From: Chara braunii
Lineage: Eukaryota; Streptophyta; Charophyceae; Charales; Characeae
Length of the DNA: 42,618 nt
Direction of reading: 5' to 3'
Assembly (NCBI GenBank): GCA_003427395.1
Contig: BFEA01000640.1
Span: 59,511-102,128, forward strand
The notes beneath the pieces are model-generated. The model was not told where the DNA came from and did not search any database. It was given only the letters and a program-made list of their open reading frames with translations. Positions 19,666 to 29,064 of the stretch are shown piece after piece. The first letter of the stretch is position 1. Each line of letters opens with the position of its first letter. The position numbers were made by a program, and so were the translations under genes.

Positions 19666-22600
19666 CAGCGTGTGCGGGGTATTGACGGCGATGCGCAACC
19701 ATACGCAGCCTGGGTGTGCGCGGCGTCGCGGACCGGAGGGACACGCCGTATTCACTTTTTTGTTTCTATTATTGGATTTATTATTTATTGATTCTACGTC
19801 GGTAGTCGGTTTGTTGCCGTCATCGGACACCAGGGGGTCGCGGGCTGGCTCTGTCTACATAAAGTTTACTCGGCGCCGACCTTCAATGGTCCCAGTCGGA
19901 TATTTGCCGCTACCACCAAGATCTGCGTCGGGGCCGCTCCACCTCGGCCCACGTTGCAGGCGTCGCAGCAAGCTCAAGCCCTCCTACTCGAAGGGGCTAA
20001 ATGATTCGGTCGGGGAGCTGTTACACACTCATTAGCGGGCGTGGACTTCCATGACCACCGTCCTGCTGTCTGTACTAATAGACACCCCTTTGTGGTGTAT
20101 GGGTCATGGCGATAAGATATCGCAAGCCTGGGACCACAGTGTGACTATGACTGTGCTAAGCAGGCCAGGGTCGCCGTGGTAGGACACACAGCGAAAACCT
20201 CACAATAGTATTAACAACTGATGTGTTCCAGCGGTCTGAGTAAGCAACAACAACGTAAACTTAAGCGGAATGACACTAACCTCTGCTGAAAACAGTAGCC
20301 TGTAGTTTGAACACAAGTAGCGACCTCAATACCTTCGCCACCTCTGCGCGATCTAGACTTCATGCAGGGTTTGCCTGAATGATATTGACTCCAAGTCGTA
20401 GCGCCATTCCAACTAAAATAGACTAACAAGCCATGAAATCACAGTTGCAGTAGTAGTCACAACTTGATAGCAACAATAATCTCATGGCCCTAGCTGCAAC
20501 ATTGCCTACACACCTTAGTTACCTCAAGGATCAGATAACACCACAACTCTGATTAGAAATACCAAGTCAGTTATGGACTGTTTGTGCAGCAACAGGCCGA
20601 TCAAGCCCTCTTGTAGGCCAACTTCAAAGGTAAGTCAACCAACATCTTCTTAAAGATTACGACCAAAGCAAGTTACGGTGTTGAGCGCATCAGCTCCCGT
20701 CTTTTTTGCAAAGTGCGGGAGCCCTCCCGGCCATGTCACGCATGAGCTTAACAAAAATAAAACCCAGAGACAACTTAGGAACGACGCAACACATCCCGCG
20801 AGCCGCCGAGACGACCGCGGTTGCATCGTCCTTTTGCCGCTCTGGCCGGGCACGCCAACTGTACATCCCGCAGTCCCCTACGACAGGATAGGTTTCCGTG
20901 GGGCATAAACTTTCATTCTCTAAGGGGCTGTCACCACCTTTAGAGGTGTATCCGTACCGAGCTACTGACCCACGTGCGAAAGCTTTTATATGCAATTGCC
21001 GAAGTAGGTCAGCCGAGGGCGTTTGCTCGTTCGCTGTAGTATAGATACGCTTGGTTAACGCCGAGTGGACCCGATCGTCGTCCGTTTCTAGGGCGCTGAT
21101 CTCCTAGGTACGAAGCAAACGTCGGTCGACTAGGGCGGTTTCAACCAAGCGTGAAACCCACAACTCGATCCTAGTCCCTAACACACATAGTGAACCAAAA
21201 GTTACAACAACCACACATATAATTATATCAAAAGGAGTCGACCGTAGTCGACACAAATAAATATTCAATTTGAAATGATAACTTAAAGAAATTGAATCAT
21301 CATATGAGGCATCCAATAATACAATATCAAAATAAACCCCGACCACCTCAGGTCGAACCCCACAAAACAATCATACAACCGCCAATGAGGAGTTGATTTT
21401 CGACAATAACATGAACGTAACCGACAAGGTAGTCGAACTGCCTTAGTTTTGATTTGATGAGACGTGCTGCCAAAGTCATTCACTCCAGCTTACCGCTGAC
21501 CTAAAATTTAAACACGCTCACACGTGTCTCCATGCATTCACAATCTTATTGGATGACAGACTTCTTTGCAGATGATTCTTGATCAGGGGCATTGCTTGAA
21601 GTGTTGCATGCCTCTCCCTTTAGGAAGTGGTATGGGATACTCCTCCTCCTCGTTCGAGCACAAGACTCGGATCTCATAAGTCGGGCCATCTCTACCGAAT
21701 CGGCAAGTACCCCCCCCCAAAACGGTCCACTCTGGATCGATAACAAGGTCGACTCCTAAAGCAACGAATCCCCGTCCCATATGCTTCCTAGAGGTAGAAG
21801 ATGTGTCCACTGCAAGTCGTTTTTAATTATTCTTATTTCTCCCGCGTTCAGGGTAGCTTGGACGAAAAGAAATCGAGGAGATAGAGAATAAGAATCATTT
21901 GGACAGGTACAAACAGATAAGGTCATTCAGGATAGAATAGATCAACCCTCGGGAAAAGACAAAGCCTGTTTGACCTTATTCTGCTTAATTTCAATCAAAT
22001 TCATTCTACGACACATGCTGAATATATATTTTTTCAAAACAACGTCTTTTTTTGACAAGCAGGCAGGTGCAAGATAGAAAAAAGAGAATCCATTCCTTCA
22101 TCTCAAATAGGCATAATCAATCTCCTTTGTAAGCGTCCCTGTACCTACCTGCACAACATGCATAGAAAACAAGTTCAAAAGATAACAGTACAATCCCAGA
22201 CTCACGTCAGACCTTCCCATTCACATGCATGACTCACACAACTTTCTTTACCTTTTCTTTCGAACGTTCAAAACAACAGGGTCAAGTGTGGGTTCACACA
22301 GGTGTGAAGGAAAACCTGAGTCATTCAACCGACCTTGAGTGAAGTTTGATCCGGCTCACTCAAGAAAGCCGAGGTAATACTCCCAAAGAGATTGGTTGCA
22401 CAACTCACAAGTTGTAGCCGTCTACTAAAGATGGTCCGCGTCCTCCTCAAAAGTCCACAATGACACTAAGCGGGCACCCACAAGGACCGAAGCACGATAG
22501 CCCTCGAGGAGGGTGTTCTCACCTATAAGTCCCACGTGGTCCCATTACAGTCCCAACAACATCTCGTCCACCAAGGACGGTCCCAATCAACCGCAGATCC

Positions 22601-23317
22601 TCACTGCCTCAAATCACCACGCCCACTCACAAAGACCACACCAACATGCCGGTTCCGATCTCAAAATCAGTCTCACCTGACTAAAAAAAAAAATGGTCCC
22701 AGACAGTCCCATGCTACCGCCGGATCATTGGATGGTCCCAAACTCAAATCCCACTTGCACTGCGCACCGCCAAAAAAAATAAAGGTGGCCTTGGCTGAAA
22801 ACCGCATGTGTCGCAAGCCCTAAAAAAATAAAGATGTCTTTTCGGCGCAAACCGCAAGTGTCGCAACTCCAATATCCAGTGTCGTGTCACTCACTCTGCG
22901 ATCTCTTCATGTTGTCATCCCACGCACCACCGTCGCACGGTCCCCATCGTGCACCAGTGCCAACCCAACCTCTAGGCCATACTGGGATCCACCATAGCCG
23001 CCACGCACCACAAAAATAACGGCGGACCAATGCTTGCTGCGCCGTCAAAACCGGTACCACGCCGCCATGCGGCATCAAAGCCTAATCATACACCAAAACA
23101 AGAACGGCTCCACCTCGCTGCAAAATTCCGGCAGCATTGTCGCCGTTGCCGTGCCTCCAAATGAACAATCCCTCCCTTTAAAAAAAATTGTCGTCGAGTC
23201 AAAATTTCGGCACCGTAGCCCCACCGGATACACTGTCGTTGTCGTGCCGCGGATCGAATAACACCTCCCCACACTCACGTTAAAAAAACTCTTGGTGTCG
23301 CGCAGCAAATCGGGCAT
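19666..23317. other. Long stretch without a recognised gene
   Basis: About 3.6 kb with frames up to 137 codons on both strands and no recognisable domain. The heptamer GGTCCCA recurs around 22530-22740, and GCAAACCGCAAGTGTCGCAA-like repeats lie near 22800 and 22855. I see no RNA gene or LTR. Confidence 0.4.
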
Positions 23318-23460
23318 CACCTTCCCTTAGGAAGGTTTTGACGCCACGTCAGCAGTCCGACAACACCTTCCCTTAGGAAGGTCTTGATGCCGCCGCAACA
23401 GTTCAACAACACCTTCCCTTAGGAAGGTCTTGATGCCGCAACGACAGTTCGACAGCACAA
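23318..23460. repeat. Three tandem 45-46 bp units with a hairpin
   Basis: ACACCTTCCCTTAGGAAGGT (or a close variant) recurs at 23319, 23365 and 23410, each followed by TTGATGCCGC or similar. The 16-bp core CCTTCCCTTAGGAAGG folds on itself. Confidence 0.85.
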
Positions 23461-23740
23461 CCCTACTAAAATAGGTCCCGCTTGCCGCACCGTCCGGACC
23501 CTGACCAGCCTTTCCGCCGCAACACCAACCCACACACACAGCACACGCACAAGGGTGGGGCAAAGAGCCCCCAACCCTCAGCTATGGCTGCCTCCCTTCT
23601 CCTCTTCCACTTCTCTGCAGACCTTCATTCTCCCTCCAGCAACACGTCTACCGACAGCACCGCCCCACAGTAGCAGCCAACCAGCATTCACTCAAGTGAA
23701 TGCCCCAGCAGCACTGCCACAAGTGTGAGGCTACTGGGTG

Positions 23741-24017
23741 GAGTGCTGACTTTTATAGCCAGCTGATGGCTGTGGGCAGCTGCTTTGCCCACAGCTAGGC
23801 AAAATTTGTCAGTGCTCCTGGCCCTTGATCTAAATCAATGACCAGGAGCCCTGTGGCTTGGTTTTCCCCTAGGGAAACCAGGGTCATCAAATTCCAGGAG
23901 TACCTGACCGTTTTCCAAGCCAGGTGCTCCTGGAAATGGTTGTACACAACCAATTTAGGACGGCATGTTCAACTGAACACGCGCAGTCCCATAAGCCCCT
24001 AGAAGCTTCTAGGGGCT
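23741..24017. repeat. String of seven consecutive stem-loops
   Basis: In 277 bp there are seven consecutive inverted repeats. (A) 23741-23817: outer 10 bp with two G-U pairs, inner 23768-23778 with 23786-23796. (B) GCTCCTGG 23814-23821 with CCAGGAGC 23842-23849. (C) 23849-23883: CCCTG and GGTTTTCCC-type arms. (D) a 15-bp arm at 23892-23906 with 23921-23935 and one G-U. (E) TGGTTGTACACAACCA at 23937-23952. (F) TGTTCAACTGAACA at 23966-23979. (G) a 24-bp perfect palindrome at 23994-24017 centred on AAGCTT. Nothing here looks coding. Such density far exceeds chance and points to structured RNA or palindromic selfish elements. Confidence 0.85.
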
Positions 24018-24300
24018 GCACCTGTTCCACGACCGCGACCATATACGCGGCCGTTACCTTTTTCCTTTCCTCTTTTCTTTTTCCACCCCCCTTTTTTTTC
24101 CCTGGGCAGGGGCAGCTCGTTTTACGAAACGAGTAGCCTCCCCCCCACACAGTCATTTCACAAAGTCGAACTAGAGTCAAGCTCAGGCAGGGTCTTTAAC
24201 ACCCTTTCGCGCCTGCATCTGGCACCAGGGGAGTGCCAAATCCAGACGCCAGTTCGCAGTCCGTTAAAAAAGGACGGGCGCCACTTACCTGTTGGCTGGC

Positions 24301-24303
<3 letters not shown>

Positions 24304-24375
<72 letters not shown>
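24304..24375. repeat. (CT)n microsatellite
   Basis: About 72 bp of uninterrupted CT dinucleotides. The minus-strand frames full of RERE are artefacts of it. Confidence 0.95.
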
Positions 24376-24377
<2 letters not shown>

Positions 24378-24463
24378 CCATTCGTGAGTAGAGAGCTCCT
24401 GGTACTCAAGTACAGGGTTCAAAATCCGCGTCCGGACCTGGCCACATTCCGCGGTAGATCCGT

Positions 24464-24511
24464 TCATCGGGGCCCTGCCCCCTGATGAGTCGGTGAAAGT
24501 CCGACGAGAAC
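24464..24511 (+). ncRNA. Hammerhead-ribozyme-like motif (type III topology, core altered)
   Basis: CTGATGA at 24482-24488 is followed by stem II GTCGG (24489-24493), loop TGAAAGT and CCGAC (24501-24505), then GAGAAC where an active hammerhead has GAAAC. Directly upstream is a stem-I hairpin GGGGC-CCT-GCCCC (24469-24481), preceded by ATC, an acceptable NUH cleavage triplet. The catalytic-core and stem II arrangement is that of plant and viroid hammerheads. A14 is G or displaced by an inserted G, and stem III is poor, so self-cleavage is doubtful as written. Confidence 0.5.
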
Positions 24512-24599
24512 AATTTGACACAGTCACGCTTTGCCACTTTTTTTTTTCCCCTTTTTCTTTTTCCCCTTTTTTTTGTTCCCCTTTTCTTTTTTCCCCCTT

Positions 24600-24624
24600 T
24601 TTTTTTTTTTTTTTTTTTTTTTTT
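24600..24624. repeat. Poly(T) run (poly(A) on the minus strand)
   Basis: About 25 T follow shorter T and C runs from 24538. On the minus strand this A run lies about 35 bp after the end of the U6-like match, in the position of a retroposition tail. Confidence 0.9.
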
Positions 24625-24660
24625 CCCACTTTGCCCCGTTCACACGAAACGAACGGGCGC

Positions 24661-24728
24661 TCATTCCTGGTGCAGGGGCCATGCTAATCTTCTCTGTATC
24701 GTTCCAGTTTTAACGGATGTCCCTGTCC
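24661..24728 (-). ncRNA. U6: U6 snRNA-derived sequence, copy 2 (5' two thirds)
   Basis: On the minus strand GGGACATCCGTTAAAACTGG is followed by AACGATACAGAGAAGATTAG and CATGGCCCCTGC. This matches U6 from its 5' stem through the ACAGAGA box and beyond, with very few differences. After GCCCCTGC the sequence diverges (ACCAGGAATGAGCGCCCG), so the 3' third with the internal stem-loop and U tail is missing. A poly(A)-like run follows on this strand at 24624-24600. This fits a 3'-altered retropseudogene. Confidence 0.8.
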
Positions 24729-25029
24729 AACGAATGGGTGCCCGTTCGCATTGTGAGGCACCAAGAGAAAAAAAAAACTAAACAAAATCTAAAAAAAAAC
24801 AAACTCCAAAAAAAATCTAAAACGAAATCTTAAAAAACAGAATTAAAGAAAAAACAACAAAAGAACTTACCTCATGACGAACGGTCGCCCGTTATTACGG
24901 GCACTGTCAACAGGTGTTGGGGCCAAAACGCCCTGGTCACTTTCAATGGCGCCATGTGACGCCTCACAGTTCTGCCTTAGTATTTTGTTTTGTTTTTTTT
25001 CTTTTTGTCATTGGCTTATGCCAATGTTC

Positions 25030-25080
25030 ACATCGTGGAACCCCCCACGACTGTTGAAATACAGACCCGAGTTCGATCCC
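25030..25080 (+). ncRNA. tRNA-like 3' half with B box
   Basis: CGTGG-AACCCC-CCACG forms a hairpin, then GACTGTTGAAATACAGACCC resembles an anticodon arm, then GAGTTCGATCCC (25069-25080) is a good B box. The anticodon-arm part matches the repeat unit of the 17.2-18.0 kb array, in particular its last unit (CTGATGAAATACAAACC). It abuts the 3' end of a U6-like sequence on the other strand. Confidence 0.5.
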
Positions 25081-25087
25081 AAAAAAA
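25081..25087 (-). terminator. Possible pol III terminator (T7)
   Basis: Seven T on the minus strand follow GGTCCAA, exactly where U6 genes end. Confidence 0.4.
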
Positions 25088-25226
25088 TTGGACCGCTTTT
25101 CGATTTATGTGTGTCATCCATGCACATCTGCACGGCGGATTTCTGCCGCATGATCTTCTTGATCATGGGGGCGAAATCGGTCGCTCCTGAACACACTCAG
25201 GCGGGCTGCTCCAAAAGGAGCTGACC
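25081..25226 (-). ncRNA. U6: U6 snRNA-derived sequence, copy 3, with intact 3' end
   Basis: Minus-strand GCATGGATGACACACATAAA then TCGAAAAGCGGTCCAATTTT and a T7 run (25087-25081) match the U6 3' region GCAAGGATGACACGCACAAA ... GGTCCAAATTTTT. Upstream, AAGAAGATCA matches the segment after the ACAGAGA box. About 26 unrelated bases, which can form a small GCGG/CCGC stem, interrupt the middle. Further upstream GGTCAG ... CCGATTT aligns with copy 1 at 18085. The T run could act as a pol III terminator. Confidence 0.65.
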
Positions 25227-25242
25227 AGGTTAGGGCACAGTT

Positions 25243-25300
25243 GGATTCGTTCCCCACGTCTGCGGTATACCGGTCTAATGCGTTTACCCACTGGGCTAGC
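25243..25300 (-). ncRNA. tRNA-like promoter segment (A and B boxes)
   Basis: On the minus strand GCTAGCCCAGTGGGTAAACG contains a canonical A box (TAGCCCAGTGGG, 25299-25288). GGAACGAATCC (25253-25243) is a B box with one or two changes, about 35 bp downstream. It lies upstream of the U6-like copy 3 on the same strand, so the two may be one composite SINE-type element. There is no acceptor stem, so it is not a tRNA gene. Confidence 0.55.
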
Positions 25301-25880
25301 TCCTACTACAATAGGAGCAAGGGCAACTCTTCTATCTGAAGAGTTCCCACCCAGTGGCCGCCTGCCTGTGGCCTTTACAGGCCCAACTCCGCCTTGCCTG
25401 GCCCTTGGCTGGCCGTCTGCATCAACCGCAACGATCCCCAACTCTTAGTAGAGCGGGCTGCTGGGTTTCTCGGCCGCCATCGTGGTTTAAAACCTCAAAT
25501 GGTGGTCCCTATTAGCCCTGCAGGCTCTGAATCACGCGGCTTAGCAGCCGCGCGTCATTATTCTAAGTAGTATATAAGTTAGACTTAATATTCCACTGCT
25601 CGTACGTCCCTACGTCGTCGCCAGACGCTGTTGGTGATCGATTGCTCTGCCGCTATAGCATGCCCCAGACTTTTGAGCTTAAGCAAAAAAAATCAATTTC
25701 TCAGCCGCAGGTTTGGTCTGAATAAACGTTTGACAATGTCAGTCTCATCAAGTCCTTCAATTCAACGAAAGAGTCAGACAGCGTCCGACATTTAAAATCC
25801 CCGACAAATACCCTTGTCAGCGGCCACTGCCTTAACGGCAGCGGAGCATGCAAATATGGTTGCCTGACCACAAAGAAGAC
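25301..25880. other. No gene recognised; hairpins at the start
   Basis: Perfect short hairpins continue here: GCTCCTA...TAGGAGC (25300-25319), AACTCTTC...GAAGAGTT (about 25325-25345) and GCCTGT...ACAGGC (about 25363-25382). No coding signal is seen. Confidence 0.45.
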
Positions 25881-26828
25881 TCAAACGCGACTCCACCCTT
25901 GTACATCGTGCTACTAGTTACCCAAGTGCAGGAAGAGAATGAAGCTCCCACTAGAACATGGGAAGATACAACGCATCCCGTCTGATGCACGAGACTATGA
26001 TTACTTCTAAGTAGGGATCCCAATAGGTAAGGCAAAAGCGGGCACGATCACGATCATGACTAGGCGGGAGAGTGCTACTCCATTCCTCACTACATGCGCA
26101 AAAGAGTTGGAACCTGAAAGAGTGCACTACTACCCTTACTGTTTCACCCGTTACTGCCCACACAAGACTGGCAATGAATTTCCCCCCAAATCTTGTGAAG
26201 ATTCATGTGGTTGACCTTCGTACTGCAGCGCCACGACAATTGCAAGTACGAGTCGGAGGACCACGATAAGCATTGGCAACGCAATGTCCAGTGCTGAAGA
26301 CAATGAACGCCAATGAGAACCCAACCTTGACAATGATGATGCCGCAACATACCACCACGTCTGACAATCGGGGTCGGGATGGCCGCTTCGCCTTTCAACG
26401 ATTGTTCAAAATAAGAATGAATCTTCACTCAGAACAAGGGAAGACACATTTCTTCAATGTCGCCCGCAACCCCGTCTGCCGCTTTTGATAACGAGTATGC
26501 CCTCACCAAGTAAGTATAAATATCTCTTTCTCTACCGCCTTCCTCCCAACCTCATCTCCGTCAACACCCCCGTACCAAGACTGAAGCCCACTTTGTTTCT
26601 CACCGTCATTCGTAAACGATGAGGAAAATCACCCAAACAGATAGCGTGACCTCAAAGTAGGTCGCCAGCGGGAAGAGCAGCTACGAGAGGGGCGAGGACT
26701 GCGAAGAGCACGGGCTTCAATGAGCGAGGGTGAAATTCGACCGCCATGATGAAGAGGACGTTGAGCATGATGAAAACAGTGGCCGCGACCGCCATTGCAA
26801 GTGAGGAGTTCGTCAACACATTGGGCAT

Positions 26829-26938
26829 CGCTGCACTACTCTTGAAAGGTGCAAAACGAGAGTGAATCTTCTGCTAGAACATGGAAAGATACAGCGAAAT
26901 GATTTTTGTCTTTTGTGCATTTCAAGAGTCGTGCAGCG
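26829..26938. mobile_element. Best-preserved TIR element of the 25.9-28.3 kb series, 110 bp
   Basis: Starts CGCTGCACTACTCTTGAAA and ends TTTCAAGAGTCGTGCAGCG, terminal inverted repeats of 19 bp with one mismatch. Its body matches 1822-1928. Non-coding and MITE-sized. Confidence 0.7.
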
Positions 26939-28029
26939 AGGCCCATTGATTGGAAATGAGCACGGCGAGGATCCCCAAGTCGACCGCTACGAAGAGCACA
27001 AGGAAGACGATCGTGAAGATGACGAGATGCATGATGCCCCACTACTCACCGAACGTGCAAAAATGTGAATGAACCTTCCGCCAGATCTTGACTAGGAGGG
27101 TCGTGCGATGCCAACCAAATCAACCAGGTGATTGTTTCTCCTCCCCTCTCTCTCTTCAACTTCCCTTACTTAGTACACAAATGCACCTGGTCGTCAGACC
27201 GACCATGTTCATGACTTAAGTCTGCCGGGGTGAAGACCTTGATAGTGACGAAGCACGATTGCTGCAGACAAACAACACCATGAAAAATAGTAAAAAATGT
27301 GAATTTTAACGAAAAGCCAGTTTTTGAGGAAAGTGACGACCCATGCCCCTATACACACAACCACAATAAACCCAATCGCGACCTCGAACTCGAAGATGAC
27401 GAGCTTGAACATGAACACCATAAGCATGGCGATGATGGGCACAACAACGATTAACCTCGGTAGCACGACCTCGAGGAGGCAACATATGATACGAATCCGG
27501 GCAGCTGGTATGTGCAATGGGGAAGATGACTGCAATAACGTTTTTGGTCCTTGAAGAGCACCACTTCCGAGAAAGATAAGCAAAACGCGAGCTGCAAGGA
27601 GGAAGATAATCACGACCACTGATGAAGTTATAATCGCGGGGGTGACGACCAACGAGAGGGGTGTGCGTGCGCCCAACAAGAAAAGATTGCAAAAAAAAAA
27701 CAAACAAAAAACAAACAAACATTATTGCAATGCACCGAGCACCGATGGTGCAAATGAGAGTGAACCTTCCCTCAAATTGCGGAAAGGTGCATTGCCATAT
27801 GGAGGTAGGACTCTACCCCGCTGTTGCTCATCCCCCCTTCCCTCTTTACTCCTTTCTCATTCTTGTCCCCTCCACGTTCGGTCTGTCTTCGTCACTCAGT
27901 CATCAACACGATCGTCGATGAAGAAACGATAACCACATCGTTATTACGAGGAGCACCACCCACAAGAATCCTACCGAGACTACGACACGAAGGTCAAGGT
28001 AGGAATCAGGGTAACGGCAACCGGGATTA

Positions 28030-28140
28030 CTACCGTCTTCCCCCGAACATAACGCACCCCAAAGATGAATGTATACAAGCTATGTTTCCGGCCAGATACA
28101 GCCAAAATGAGGGTGCGTTGTGTTTGGGGGAAGACGGTAG
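28030..28140. mobile_element. TA-flanked MITE, 111 bp
   Basis: Begins CTACCGTCTTCCCCCGAACA and ends with the near reverse complement TGTTTGGGGGAAGACGGTAG. Pairing extends to about 30 bp per side (ACGCACCC / GGGTGCGT). The TA next to each terminus would suit a Tc1/mariner-type target site. Its right 78 bp recur at 2162-2239. Confidence 0.7.
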
Positions 28141-28345
28141 CGAGATGCAGATAGCCAGCACAGTGACATCGTGATGAAAAACGATCCCGACATTCGTGAT
28201 GCGCATGCAATCCCAGCACAACGTGATGAGCAACACAATCTTGACGAGGAGTTCATTCAGCAACAACGCAATCTGGCTCGGACGCTTAGTACCAAATGTG
28301 TGCAAAATGAGAACGAATCTTCCACTATAAGGCGGGAAGATACAT

Positions 28346-29064
28346 CAAGTTCCCGTTGGACTCTTCGCTTAGCCTGCTTTGCACCGTGCAGGACCTCCAT
28401 CCCATAACACAAAATGTAAGCCGATTCCGTTGAGAATCGAGCGAGATATCAAATATTCCCTTCTCGTGCGTGCCCCTTCTCAATATTTCCAAGCACCCTT
28501 GTTACCCTGTATCCTCCTACCTCCTATCCCACTAACCCTTTGCTCAATCTAAGTATATATTCGAATTTGCCCTTTGCTTAAACCTCTACTCCATGTCTTC
28601 CCTCGCCTGATTCCGTTGAGAATGGAGTAAGCTATGACTTCCTCGTTTCGCCATGTCCCTTTCCTCTTTGCCTTCGTCACTTCCCCTTTTGTCTTCGTCC
28701 CCTTCTCCTCCCTTTTCTTCTCTCTGGCAGCATTTAGCAGTCTGGCCCTTTCGTCAGCTCCGACTATTCTTTTTTTTTTTTTTTTTTTTTTTTTGAGGAG
28801 GCTCCATCTATTGGTGGGGAGCAACACCTGCTGGAAAACGGGTTCAGCGTCCCATATACAAAAAACTTTGGAGCACGTCAAGTATAGAGGGAAACAACTA
28901 CAAGATGGTTTGATAGTCTTTAGCCCCTATACCCAAGTCTGACGCACTTTTGTTGTGCGCTACTTCGGGGGGAACCAGTTGTCAGACAAATCGATAGTCT
29001 TTCGCCCCTATAGCCAGTCTTTGCACAACGGTATCGTCGCCAGCCAGACTTTTCTCGGCGCCAG
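28346..29064. other. No gene recognised; poly(T) run
   Basis: A run of about 25 T lies at 28770-28794. Two similar segments, CAGTT/AGTC...CTTT(A/C)GCCCCTATA, lie near 28914 and 28998. Nothing coding is supported. Confidence 0.4.

Larger units (their letters stand above)
25890..28345 (+). repeat. Scattered series of one small TIR repeat
   Basis: A core like GTGCAAAATGAGAGTGAATC, then TTCC, about 5-10 bp and GAACATGGGAAGATAC recurs at about 25926, 26404, 26849, 27055, 27748 and 28300, with a weaker copy at 26174. Several copies keep a left end resembling GCACTACTC. Between copies the plus-strand frames are rich in Asp, Glu and His codons (GATGACGAG), whose antisense gives spurious hydrophobic ORFs. 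No gene is supported. Confidence 0.6.

Noticed and set aside
24158-24629. Long minus-strand frames rich in RERERE and KKKK
   Set aside because: Products of the (CT)n and poly(T) tracts.
27209-27718. Hydrophobic 169-codon minus-strand ORF resembling a membrane protein
   Set aside because: It is the antisense of Asp/Glu/His-rich repeats (GATGACGAG type), which always reads as Ile/Val/Leu-rich. No family resemblance.
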